Shown piece after piece: positions 25,623 through 34,310 of a DNA stretch of 55,834 bases. The stretch comes from Candidatus Electryonea clarkiae (GTDB taxonomy: Bacteria > Electryoneota > Electryoneia > Electryoneales > Electryoneaceae). The stretch is from contig JAVCCM010000166.1 of NCBI GenBank assembly GCA_030765455.1, positions 1-55,834 of the forward strand, in the 5' to 3' direction. Position numbers and translations under genes: made by a program. The notes below the pieces were generated by a model that worked only from the letters and a program-made list of their open reading frames with translations, was not told the origin of the DNA and made no database searches. Every line of letters starts with the position of its first letter. Within the stretch, counting starts at the first letter, position 1.

Positions 25623-28211
25623 TCAACGCACGTATAACAGTTTTCTCGTGGTATTCCAGCCTGAATCGGATGAGATCCTGAGGAAATATACTCCTGATGA
25701 ACCTTGAGCCCACCAGCTCAGGTGATGATAACCGGGATTGAGTTTGTCGTCAATGAGAACAGCAACACTCCTGCCAAGGATATCATAAATTTCAGCTTTT
25801 ACAATCCCTGATTTGGGCACACCGACAACGACACGAACAACAGGATTAAATGGATTGGGATACACAGCCGATAGTTCCCAGGTTGTGGGAATGCCTTCAA
25901 ACTGTTTTGCAGCGACATTGTTGCCGTAAAAGAGAACATGGCTCTGGTTGGAATTGGTAGTGTGACCGGCAATGTCTTGAGCATAGACGTGCCAACGGTA
26001 AACGTTTTCCAAATCAAGATCATTGATGGTTCTAAACGTATCCTGGTTTGTCCTGAAACTTCTCGGATGCTCGAGATCATCTTCTGGTGTTATTACAAGC
26101 ACATAACTCACTTCATCATCAATGGTATAATCAACCGATTGATTCCAGGTGAACAGTATCGAATCATTTTCGATGATTGAGCTATCTGCAGGAGTGCCGA
26201 GATCGAATGGTTCAGGTGGGAATCCTTCGTTAGTAATGAAAACACGGTGAACTTCGTTTGAATATGTACGCAAACCCAGGTTATCTTCAGCATACACCTT
26301 CCACACGTAATCAGATTCATAACGTGGGAATTCCGAAATTGATATGAATGTGTCGGTGTTGGTGAAATAAATGGACGAATCGACAAATTCGTAATTTCTG
26401 GCTATCTCAAACCAGTAGCGAACTATGTCGCCTTCATTGGGATCAATCGCAGGATACCAGGTGAACTGAACATGAAAGAATTCATTGGTATCTTCATCTG
26501 CCGGAGAGCCAAGACTGAATGGTTCAGGAGCAAAACCATCTCCTGTTACAAATAAGTTGCGTACTTCTGTAGAATAGGAGCGCAACCACATATCATCTTC
26601 AGCATAGACACGCCAGTAATAAAGGGTCTCCAAGCCAAGAATAGCCGCATCCACGAAAGTTTCGGTTCCGGCTGGGACAAGAGTTGACTGTTCGAAATCC
26701 TCAAAAAGTGAATATTCCAGGGTATAACGGATTTCGTCATCTTCGTTAGGATCTGCCGCAGCATCCCATCTGAAGACTATCGGCATGGTATCGTTGGTAT
26801 CCGTATCCGCCGGGGAAACAAGATCGAACTCCTCAGGAGGTTCGAATTCTGTATAGCGTTCCGCTGAGAAAGGAATAATATCTAACCTGGTATCGACGGT
26901 ATCGCCTAAACCATCAGGATTCTGTTCTTCATGAAATGGTCCCGATTCATCACCCCAGAAATTGTTTTCTGCTTCTATAACTCCCATATTCCCTTCCCTT
27001 CTGGAATAACCTGCCGCTATTGGATTGTTTCCGATAAAGTCGTTATCGTAAACATCAAAAGTAGCGTCCTCGAGGGAAGTTAATGCTCCGTAATACATCG
27101 TATCCGCTTCCAGCCCAATATAATTGGTATTGGCTACAAAGAGGTTATCATGTATCGTGACGAAAGGTTCCCTGTTATTTGCCCTCGTGCCATAAATTGC
27201 ACCGGCAAAAGTGGAACGGTTACGGATGAACACATTGTTGTATATAATGCCGTTATCTTTCATTTGTAAGGCACCTCCCCCGCGTTCGGCTTCATTTTCA
27301 ATAAAACTATTATCAGATATCTCCGTATATTCCATTTCCGGACCTATTACAGCAGCTCCTCCTACTCCGCGCCGATGAACAACATCAAAAGCTCTGTTTC
27401 CAGAGAATAGATTCCTGCGAATGATCAGTGAGTCCATAAAGGAGCAGGAAAGAGCTCCCCCGAATCCACCAGAGTTTTGCAAAAAAATATTATCTTCCAT
27501 TATACTATCCAGATAATATATTCTGATCGCTCCTCCAGTACTGCGGGCTGTATTTCCTTCGAAAAGGTTCCTCCTGATAACAGTTGAAGCTCCAAAGATG
27601 TTGATAGCGCCGGAAATATTGTTCGACTCATTATTAATAAAGGAATTATATTCGATGATCATGGTGGAGTAGCTAACCCCCAGTGCGCCGACGGTATTCG
27701 CTGCATTGTCTTCAAATCGATTATATCGAACGCTGCCGTCACAATATTGTAAATATGCAGCGCCATAACTACGTGCTGCGTTATCCCTGATTATATTTCT
27801 TATTAAATGAATCTCAACTAATTGATCTTCAATTCCATCAGCCCGGATACCACCTCCGATTGAATCGGGCAGATTACCCTCTGTAATTGTCAATCCAAAG
27901 ATTATTACCGCCCCCACAGTACCTGGCCGAATTGTTATCGGACGAAGGTCGTGTGCTCCCAACAGTATCGTTTCTTCTATTACTGAGGTATCTTCATCGA
28001 GAATATATTCGCTGGCTATTGTCAATCCGTGCAGGCGGATAATTACACCTTCTTCGTATTCTCCTGTCGCTAATAGTACCGTATCGCCCTGGCTCGATTC
28101 GTCAATAGCATCTTGAACAGTCTCGTGATCATTCGGCACAGGGAGAATGTCAGCATTTATTTTTTGTCCAATGAAGATGAAAAATAAAGAGGTGCAGAGG
28201 ATAAATAGCAT
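25623..28211 (-). CDS. Right-handed beta-helix secreted protein with FN3-like domains and type IX sorting domain
   Basis: About 862 residues from ATG 28211, chosen because a signal peptide follows at once (MLFILCTSLFFIFIGQKINA); the frame stays open to an ATG at 28364, which would add 51 residues. The mature start PNDHETVQDAIDESSQGDTV is the usual opening of DUF1565/parallel beta-helix proteins, followed by about 12 turns with NxF/NxxxxxGGAI patterns (residues about 60-440), as in pectate-lyase-fold polymorphic outer-membrane proteins. Three FN3-like domains with YYWRVYAEDD, YVWKVYAEDN and YRWHVYAQDI follow, then the sorting domain (YPNPFNPVVRVVVGV to RKLLYVR). The likely role is surface adhesin or carbohydrate-active; no catalytic residues could be assigned. 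Confidence 0.85.
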   Translation of the reverse strand: MLFILCTSLFFIFIGQKINADILPVPNDHETVQDAIDESSQGDTVLLATGEYEEGVIIRLHGLTIASEYILDEDTSVIEETILLGAHDLRPITIRPGTVGAVIIFGLTITEGNLPDSIGGGIRADGIEDQLVEIHLIRNIIRDNAARSYGAAYLQYCDGSVRYNRFEDNAANTVGALGVSYSTMIIEYNSFINNESNNISGAINIFGASTVIRRNLFEGNTARSTGGAIRIYYLDSIMEDNIFLQNSGGFGGALSCSFMDSLIIRRNLFSGNRAFDVVHRRGVGGAAVIGPEMEYTEISDNSFIENEAERGGGALQMKDNGIIYNNVFIRNRSTFAGAIYGTRANNREPFVTIHDNLFVANTNYIGLEADTMYYGALTSLEDATFDVYDNDFIGNNPIAAGYSRREGNMGVIEAENNFWGDESGPFHEEQNPDGLGDTVDTRLDIIPFSAERYTEFEPPEEFDLVSPADTDTNDTMPIVFRWDAAADPNEDDEIRYTLEYSLFEDFEQSTLVPAGTETFVDAAILGLETLYYWRVYAEDDMWLRSYSTEVRNLFVTGDGFAPEPFSLGSPADEDTNEFFHVQFTWYPAIDPNEGDIVRYWFEIARNYEFVDSSIYFTNTDTFISISEFPRYESDYVWKVYAEDNLGLRTYSNEVHRVFITNEGFPPEPFDLGTPADSSIIENDSILFTWNQSVDYTIDDEVSYVLVITPEDDLEHPRSFRTNQDTFRTINDLDLENVYRWHVYAQDIAGHTTNSNQSHVLFYGNNVAAKQFEGIPTTWELSAVYPNPFNPVVRVVVGVPKSGIVKAEIYDILGRSVAVLIDDKLNPGYHHLSWWAQGSSGVYFLRISSDSGWNTTRKLLYVR

Positions 28212-28435
28212 CCTGGAGTGGGATGAAGTGCAATCCTGGAAACGGAAATGTCTAACAGTGTCATTGAAATTATTCGCTTCGTTCTTATGAACAAGGCTCA
28301 CCTGCTGACTCCTTAGAAAGTAAAGAATACTGATAAAGAATAAATATTTCCTATCTAAGAACATCGTATCTTTTATTTATACTGATCGATATATTGGTAT
28401 AATGAAATATTACTACGTGATATTCGAATCCGATG

Positions 28436-28566
28436 GGGCTGTCCCATAATTCTGAAAAATGATAATAATGTCATTCCTGCGAACACAGGAATCCAGGAAT
28501 ATCAAGTGGTTAGTAAGATGTGGATTCCCGGATCAAGTCCGAGAATAACATTATGGGATAACTCCC
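28436..28566. repeat. Palindromic dispersed repeat (TCATTCCTGCGAACACAGGAATCC type)
   Basis: The outer arms CCCATAAT (28443-28450) and ATTATGGG (28550-28557) enclose TCATTCCTGC...CAGGAATCCA and TGGATTCCCGGATCAAGTCC, which pair with each other in part. This resembles the widely distributed 'gtcattcccgcgaaagcgggaatcc' repeats. Its form is that of a small non-autonomous palindromic element. It lies between the beta-helix gene and the small exported protein gene. Confidence 0.6.
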
Positions 28567-28611
28567 AACTAAACAACTACGTAAGCAAATTATTTAAAAT
28601 ATTTCAGTTGC

Positions 28612-29016
28612 TTATGGATTGCATGGTATAATGATAGAGTAGCCAACACTGCCCTCTGTTCCACCGTCATCGTCAAGTCTATAAAAAATATCGTTATCAC
28701 CTGGATCAGCAACCCAATCTATATCTTCGAAAGTATGCAATTGAGGACCATTGGGATCACGTGTCCAATCAGCTTCCGTTTCACCATCGATCTCAATTAT
28801 TATGCTTGCATCAACTGATTGAATATCTCCACCCGTAAGATCACCAAAGTATATCTTACCTAAGGCATCATCAGTCGATGGTGCAGTAATGTGATAGTGT
28901 CCTACATCGACTGCAGGATCATCTGCAAGCCATGACTCATCCTCCCATGCTCCAGCAATGAATACCGCTACCAGCACAATAGCAATGACTATAGTACAAA
29001 TCCATTTCACCTTCAT
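28612..29016 (-). CDS. Small exported protein, unknown function
   Basis: 134 residues from ATG 29016, which has a perfect GGAGGTG 4 nt upstream; the frame continues 11 codons further up without support. The N terminus is a signal peptide or anchor (WICTIVIAIVLVAVFIAGA). The mature part is acidic (many Asp/Glu: DESWLADDPAVDVG, EADWTRDPNGP, RLDDDGGTEGS) with short beta-strand patterns and a single Cys near the end. It has no type IX sorting domain, unlike its neighbours. I do not recognise a family. It is flanked by a dispersed repeat downstream and an AT-rich gap upstream. Confidence 0.65.
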   Translation of the reverse strand: MKVKWICTIVIAIVLVAVFIAGAWEDESWLADDPAVDVGHYHITAPSTDDALGKIYFGDLTGGDIQSVDASIIIEIDGETEADWTRDPNGPQLHTFEDIDWVADPGDNDIFYRLDDDGGTEGSVGYSIIIPCNP

Positions 29017-29229
29017 TTTACACCTCCGTTTTAATGAAATCAAGTACAATAGTTAACATAAGTTTTTTTTTTTTTGCAAAATCAAGACTTTGAGCCTACT
29101 AAATTGCTATTTTTGCTGTTTGGCTCTCGGAGCATTGTTGAGGATGAGTCTTCTTTTGTGAAATGGTTTGTTGCGAAGGGTAGGGATTATTAAATAACGA
29201 GTTGGAAATTGATGTCCGGATTCCCTGGT

Positions 29230-29267
29230 CAAATCCGCCTCGGGCGGATAAATCCTGCCCCTACAAT
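29230..29267. repeat. Small palindromic repeat (AATCCGCCTCGGGCGGAT)
   Basis: ATCCGCC (29233-29239) and GGCGGAT (29243-29249) form a tight hairpin, followed by AAATCCTGCCCCTAC. This combination is another word that I recall as a common dispersed intergenic repeat. It lies about 35 nt beyond the metG stop and could also act as a transcription-end structure. The surrounding gap (29017-29302) also has a run of about 14 T at 29062. Confidence 0.5.
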
Positions 29268-29302
29268 ATGCGAATTTATTCCAAGGGCTTCAAATGTTCT
29301 AA

Positions 29303-31210
29303 CTATGAAATACGCCGTCCGGGTTTGACCTCGTCATCGGGAGTTAATAGTCTCAGGTTTTTGTCGTCCTGTACAGCGAGGAGCATTCCCTGGCTTTTTA
29401 CACCGCGAATTTTTGCCGGTTGAAGGTTTGCCACGACAATAATAGTGCGTCCGATCAATTCTTCAGGGGAATAATGCTGAGCGATACCTGCAACGATCTG
29501 TCTTTTCTCAGAGCCAATATCGACTTGAAGCCTGAGTAACTTATCTGTGTCTGGGACAGCCTCAGCTTCCAGGATAGTTGCAGTGCGAAGATCGACCTGC
29601 TTGAACTGGTCATAGGTGATGATTCCATCTTCAGGAGTTTTGGCTGGTTTCTTTTTCTCCGGTGCAGGTTTTTCGATTTTTTCGCTGGTTTTAGGTAGTG
29701 TTACACGGGGAAAGATAGCGTCACCATGGATGACTGTCCTGCCGGAGAGCACATCTGACCAGGCTGTATCCTGCCATACGATATTATCATTCAGCGGTGC
29801 ATTAATTCGACGCAACAGTTCAAGTGTTTTTGAAGGCATAACCGGGCTTAACAGGACTGTGGCAATACGTATTCCTTCAAGCGCCACTGCAAGCGTTTCT
29901 CCAGCCGTATCAAGGTCGGTTTTGGCTGTTTTCCAGGGCTCTGCGACAGTCACATAACGATTGATCGCGCGAACAAACTGCATGATTTCCTCAATCGTTG
30001 AATGCATCTGGAGTGATTCGATCTTTTTGCGGACTTCTACAGCAGTACGTCCTGCGAGGGAGATAATTTCGTTCTCATCATCAACTGGAACGTCCGGAAC
30101 AACACCATCGAAATACTGAACCAGTAGTTTTGTCAGGCGGTTCACCAGGTTTCCGAGATCATTTGCAAGGTCAGAATTTACTCGTCTGATAAAGTTTTTT
30201 TCGCTGAATGCCGCATCCTGCCCGATAACCATCTCTCTCATCAGTACGTAACGGAAAGTGTCGGCTCCGTAAGGTTCTACCAGGTCAAGCGGTTTAATAA
30301 CGTTTCCCGTGGTTTTGGACATTTTTACATCATCTTTCGCCAGCCACCATCCATGAGCCAGGATGTGTTTCGGCAGTTCAAATCCGGCAGCATGAAGCAT
30401 GATGGGCCAATAGACAGCATGGGTCGTAAGAATGTCTTTTCCAATAAGATGGTAGTTGCAGGGCCAGGAGGGTGAGGTGCCTTCAGGCGGTGAAATTGTG
30501 GCTGAATAATAATTGATTAATGCATCAAACCAGACATAGATGACATAATCCTCATCCCATGGAATTGGAATACCCCATTTTAACCGGCTCTTGGGTCTGC
30601 TGATGCATAGATCTCCCAGGGGCTGACGGAGAAAACCGAGTACTTCATTAAGTCGAAATTCAGGAAGTACCGCATCATGGTTTTTCTCATAATATTCAAT
30701 CAACCAATCCTGGTATTTTGACATTTTAAAGAAATAATTGGTCTCCTTGATTTTCTCCACAGGACGATTTCCAATCGGGTCCTTTCCGTCGATCAGGTCC
30801 TTTTCGGTAAAAAACCGCTCCTCTGAAACTGAGTACCAGCCTTCATATTCTTTCTGGTAAATATCGCCCTTGTCATAGATATTGTTAATAATATCAAAGA
30901 CTACTTTTTTATGCCTGTCTTCCGTAGTGCGGATGAAGTCATCATAACTGATGTCCAGTTTCTCCCACACTTCTTTGTATCGTTTGGAGGTGAAATCACA
31001 ATGTTCCTGTGGGCTGCGTCCGAGTTCTCTTGATGCATCAGCAACTTTCTGACCATGCTCATCAGTGCCGGTCAGGAAATGAACATCTTCTCCAAACAGA
31101 CGATGATAACGTGTCAGCACATCAGCGAGTATGGTTGTATAAGCGTGTCCAATATGCGGCTCATCATTGACGTAGTATAATGGCGTAGTAAGATAGAATT
31201 CTTTTTTCAT
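29303..31210 (-). CDS. metG: Methionine--tRNA ligase with C-terminal tRNA-binding domain
   Basis: 635 residues. It charges tRNA-Met with methionine using ATP in the cytoplasm. It has the class I signatures HIGH (PHIGHAYTT) near the N terminus and KMSKTTGNVIKP at about 300, the anticodon-binding helical domain (DLANDLGNLVNRL), and a C-terminal EMAP/Trbp111-like dimerising tRNA-binding domain (ITYDQFKQVDLRTATI to PGRRIS). In the connective-peptide region, where many MetRS have a Cys4 zinc knuckle, this one reads YSVSEERFFTEKDL and GNRPVEKIKETNYFF with no cysteines, so it belongs to a zinc-less form. It lies downstream of ricT and holB on the same strand, an arrangement also known from Firmicutes. 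It starts at ATG 31210. Confidence 0.95.
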   Translation of the reverse strand: MKKEFYLTTPLYYVNDEPHIGHAYTTILADVLTRYHRLFGEDVHFLTGTDEHGQKVADASRELGRSPQEHCDFTSKRYKEVWEKLDISYDDFIRTTEDRHKKVVFDIINNIYDKGDIYQKEYEGWYSVSEERFFTEKDLIDGKDPIGNRPVEKIKETNYFFKMSKYQDWLIEYYEKNHDAVLPEFRLNEVLGFLRQPLGDLCISRPKSRLKWGIPIPWDEDYVIYVWFDALINYYSATISPPEGTSPSWPCNYHLIGKDILTTHAVYWPIMLHAAGFELPKHILAHGWWLAKDDVKMSKTTGNVIKPLDLVEPYGADTFRYVLMREMVIGQDAAFSEKNFIRRVNSDLANDLGNLVNRLTKLLVQYFDGVVPDVPVDDENEIISLAGRTAVEVRKKIESLQMHSTIEEIMQFVRAINRYVTVAEPWKTAKTDLDTAGETLAVALEGIRIATVLLSPVMPSKTLELLRRINAPLNDNIVWQDTAWSDVLSGRTVIHGDAIFPRVTLPKTSEKIEKPAPEKKKPAKTPEDGIITYDQFKQVDLRTATILEAEAVPDTDKLLRLQVDIGSEKRQIVAGIAQHYSPEELIGRTIIVVANLQPAKIRGVKSQGMLLAVQDDKNLRLLTPDDEVKPGRRIS

Positions 31211-31389
31211 GTTACTGTTTCAGTACTTTCTTTAAGTTTCTTTGTTTATGGTAAGGATTGATTTCAGATTTCACCGTATCAATTAGTCCGATTAGTATAA
31301 AGCGACAGTATGATTGAGTTAGTTCAATATTGAAAACCGGAATATAGTAATGCTAACAAGTAGTAAATGCAAATATCACCTTATAAACT

Positions 31390-31576
31390 TCCCCAAAGGG
31401 GAACAATATGAATAGCCGTGGGTGTCAAACCCACGGAAAATGATTGCCACAACCATCTCGTCCCTGAAAGGGGCGTACAACAGTATGTTCAACCCCTTCA
31501 GGGTTGGTATTATTGCTTTTACTCCACTCCACGGGTTTCACCCGTGGCTATTCATATTTATCTCCTTCGGAGATAT
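31390..31576. repeat. Large imperfect inverted-repeat element with four nested hairpins
   Basis: The outer arms GAATAGCCGTGGGTG (31410-31424) and CACCCGTGGCTATTC (31539-31553) are near-perfect complements, each with its own inner hairpin (CCGTGGGTgtcaaACCCACGG). Between them are two further hairpins (CCCTGAAAGGGG and AACCCCTTCAGGGTT). The flanks CCCCAAAGGGG and TCTCCTTCGGAGA add outer stem-loops. This matches a class of intergenic repeats widespread in FCB genomes. It fills the 525-nt gap between ricT and metG; nothing else is seen there. Confidence 0.65.
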
Positions 31577-31735
31577 TTTCATCAAAACAAAGAAACCCCA
31601 CATCACATTCAATAAAGCTGAATACTCTATTGCAAAGAGGATTCAAGGGTTGCCGGTCAAATTAAGCCATCATTTGTCGATCAAAATGAACAGACACAAC
31701 AGTACACATAAGCCGTAAATCCCCGAACCACCTTA

Positions 31736-32905
31736 TCATTTCTTCGGAGAATGTCGATTTTTGGAGCTTCGATGTTTGCCGGGCTTTGAGTATGCACTTT
31801 TATGCTTTTTAGGACTTTCTTTCGTAATTGGAGCTATTTCTACCATTTCTATTAATTTTGAAGTTTGTTTTTGTTTTGGTTTTGTAACAGGTCTTTTTGC
31901 TGTTTTTGTGTTTTTAGCATTTACCTTTGGTTTTGATTTTTTTGAACCTGAATATCTCTTTGTTTTTGGGTGCTTTTTTGCAGATTTTTCTGGTTCAGCC
32001 GAAGCGACAAGGTTTCCAGTGACTTCTTCCTGTAGAGAAGGATCTTTTTTGAATGTAATCAGGGACGGTGGTTCTGTGGATTCAAGATCCCAATCAGAGA
32101 AGGTTTTCATTTGGTCAATACTAAATGAACTACGATTCCCATCTCTCCAGCAGATTCCACAGGATTGCGAACACATATCAATTTTCTCAACAATTCCATC
32201 TCCCCGAGGACCTTTTACTTTTGTTTCCAGTTTTGGGAACAGATTGTTAACATCTCGATATTGCTCGACCTCGTACCTCAGGCAGCAACGTAACCTCCCG
32301 CATAACCCAGTATTTTTCTGGGGATTCAGCAAAAGATGCTGTTCTTTTACCATATTGGTGGTAATAGGCTGAAATTCCCTGATCCAGGCACAGCAGCATA
32401 GTTCAAGTCCACAGATACCAATCCCGCCCAGACGTTTCGATTCGTCTCGTGAGCCTATCTGGCGTAAATCAATACGAGTCCGGAAGTGTTGCGCCAGATC
32501 CTTTACAAGTTCGCGAAAATCGACCCTGCCGTCGGCAGTGAAATAGAAAGTGAGTTTTTTGTTGTCAAACTGATATTCGGAATTTGCCAGTTTCATTTCC
32601 AATTCGTTTTTTTGCACAAATTCACGAAATATATGTCTGCTTTCTTTCTCTAATCTCCTGTTATCTTTTTGTTTTAGAATGTCATCTTTATTGGCACGGC
32701 GCAATATGGGTTCAATTTCTTCCTGTGGCTGATCCTCTTCCAGCCAATTTTCCATATCTGATTCAATCAGGCTTACATGACCCATATCTTCACCCCTGTC
32801 TGCAGCAACGATTACTATATCGCCGATGCTTAAGGGGAATTCTTGTGGATTTGAATATATCCCTTTGCGCCGCCCTTTGAATTCAATTTCAACGAGCGAC
32901 ATCAT
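31736..32905 (-). CDS. ricT: PSP1-domain protein, RicT (YaaT) homolog
   Basis: 389 residues. The PSP1 domain (about 60-270) carries the conserved cysteine set CGLELCCCAW and GLCGRLRCCLRYE plus later CSQSCGICW, which in Bacillus RicT helps bind Fe-S clusters in the RicA-RicF-RicT complex that supports RNA processing and development. The last 100 residues are a long lysine-rich, disordered tail (KTKRYSGSKKSKPKVNAKN) not typical of the family and probably nucleic-acid binding. It follows holB on the same strand by 171 nt, the same pair as in Firmicutes. Two ATG codons begin the frame; CGGAGA suits the second (32902) slightly better. Confidence 0.88.
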   Translation of the reverse strand: MMSLVEIEFKGRRKGIYSNPQEFPLSIGDIVIVAADRGEDMGHVSLIESDMENWLEEDQPQEEIEPILRRANKDDILKQKDNRRLEKESRHIFREFVQKNELEMKLANSEYQFDNKKLTFYFTADGRVDFRELVKDLAQHFRTRIDLRQIGSRDESKRLGGIGICGLELCCCAWIREFQPITTNMVKEQHLLLNPQKNTGLCGRLRCCLRYEVEQYRDVNNLFPKLETKVKGPRGDGIVEKIDMCSQSCGICWRDGNRSSFSIDQMKTFSDWDLESTEPPSLITFKKDPSLQEEVTGNLVASAEPEKSAKKHPKTKRYSGSKKSKPKVNAKNTKTAKRPVTKPKQKQTSKLIEMVEIAPITKESPKKHKSAYSKPGKHRSSKNRHSPKK

Positions 32906-33076
32906 TATCTCCGATTAACTTATTCAGAACATAGTGAATGAAAATATTTAGATTTTTATCACACTATCAGATTACTACTTCATCATCCCCGGTTACAACA
33001 CCCTATCAAAATTAGCTCTTATTAATGATATTATTCATCCGCATTGCGATTAATACCTGATGTTATAAAAAATGTA

Positions 33077-34261
33077 TTATTGCGGCTTATTTACTGCCGG
33101 CGCAAACAGTATTTTTCTCAAGCTGACTAAAAGAGTATGAATAACCACAGCCGGTTGAACATTTCCTGTCAAATCCAGGCGAGCCTGATCAATCTCTTCC
33201 AGCGCCATAGCAAAATCACGTCCGCTGCAAAAATTAGCGAAACGTACCAGGGCTTCTTCTTCAGATTGTTCTTTATTTTCATCGCTTGATGAATCATATC
33301 TTTGGACGTCCCGCAGCCATTCTATCATTAATCCAAGCAAACGTGGTAGATTACCCGCCTTATCTCTGCCGGTTAGTTTATCAACTTCAGCGTCAATAAT
33401 CCCCGGGTCTCCTTTTGCCAGTAATCGAAACACTTCAACTGCTTTTTCAATTTCTTCTACGGGATTTCCTGATGCCCATTCAAGGGCTCTATACCATGAA
33501 CCGTAAGAAAGCCGTGTAGCTGTTTTCGCCTGTTGTTCGTCAACACCAATTTTCTCCTGAAGTTCATTTTTTATTACCTCGCCCGGCAGAGGAGGAAAAC
33601 GAATTGCTTGACAGCGCGAATATATTGTTGAGAGTAATCGTGATTCATGTGAAGAGATCAAGATAAAGACTGTACCAACGGGAGGTTCTTCCAATAATTT
33701 CAAGAATGCATTTGCCGCTTCTTTTCTAAGCCTGTCAGTCTGGCTGATGATAACCACCCGGCGGTTACCACTGAAAGCTGTCATACTGAATTCTTTGCGA
33801 AGAGTTCTTATATGTTCTACCAGGATTTCTTTCCCGCCATCCACATTAAGAGGGGAATAGTAATTTTCAACTTTGGCATCAAGAGCTTCTTCTATTCTTT
33901 TACTCTGTTTTTCTGAATACTCCTCACTTGTTTCACCTTCCGATCTGTCCTTCGGTTTAGGCATGGGGAAGAGAATTTTTAAATTCGGATGTTGTAAAAA
34001 TCGGCTTTTTGAACAGGACGAACATTGCTCGCATGGAATAATCTCACCCATTTCATTCGCCTGTCCCGGACTTAGGTCGCAAATCAGTGCTCTTGCAAAA
34101 TCAATTGCCGCTGCTTCTTTCCCAACGCCCTCAGCTCCAAGAAAGAGGTAGGCATGTGCAAGCCTGTCTGAAAGGAGCGCTTTGCTTAGGACTTTTGATA
34201 TTTTTTCCTGTCCGATCAGATTCTTAAAATGGACGGTAAGTGTTTCTTTCGTAGAATTCAT
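33077..34261 (-). CDS. holB: DNA polymerase III delta' subunit
   Basis: 394 residues. It is an AAA+ clamp-loader subunit that helps load the beta sliding clamp at replication forks. Visible are LIGQEKISKVLSKALLSDRL-AHAYLF (split here), the P-loop-like GAEGVGKEAAA, a zinc module CEQCSSCSKS, the FLKLLEEPPVGTVFIL segment and the SRCQ sensor/arginine-finger motif. The P-loop lysine is retained. An insertion of about 50 charged residues follows the zinc module (PKPKDRSEGETSEEYSEKQ). It begins 49 nt after the EnvC-like gene on the same strand and is followed by ricT. Confidence 0.93.
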   Translation of the reverse strand: MNSTKETLTVHFKNLIGQEKISKVLSKALLSDRLAHAYLFLGAEGVGKEAAAIDFARALICDLSPGQANEMGEIIPCEQCSSCSKSRFLQHPNLKILFPMPKPKDRSEGETSEEYSEKQSKRIEEALDAKVENYYSPLNVDGGKEILVEHIRTLRKEFSMTAFSGNRRVVIISQTDRLRKEAANAFLKLLEEPPVGTVFILISSHESRLLSTIYSRCQAIRFPPLPGEVIKNELQEKIGVDEQQAKTATRLSYGSWYRALEWASGNPVEEIEKAVEVFRLLAKGDPGIIDAEVDKLTGRDKAGNLPRLLGLMIEWLRDVQRYDSSSDENKEQSEEEALVRFANFCSGRDFAMALEEIDQARLDLTGNVQPAVVIHTLLVSLRKILFAPAVNKPQ

Positions 34262-34310
34262 TTACTCAATATCTTGTATTTACTGTTTCATTTATCAGTG
34301 TATGAGAATC

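Noticed and set aside
31761..32372. 203-codon open frame antisense to ricT
   Set aside because: It is rich in Phe, Val and Gly, the pattern expected from reading Lys/Asn/Thr-rich codons backwards; it has no ribosome site and overlaps a clear conserved gene.
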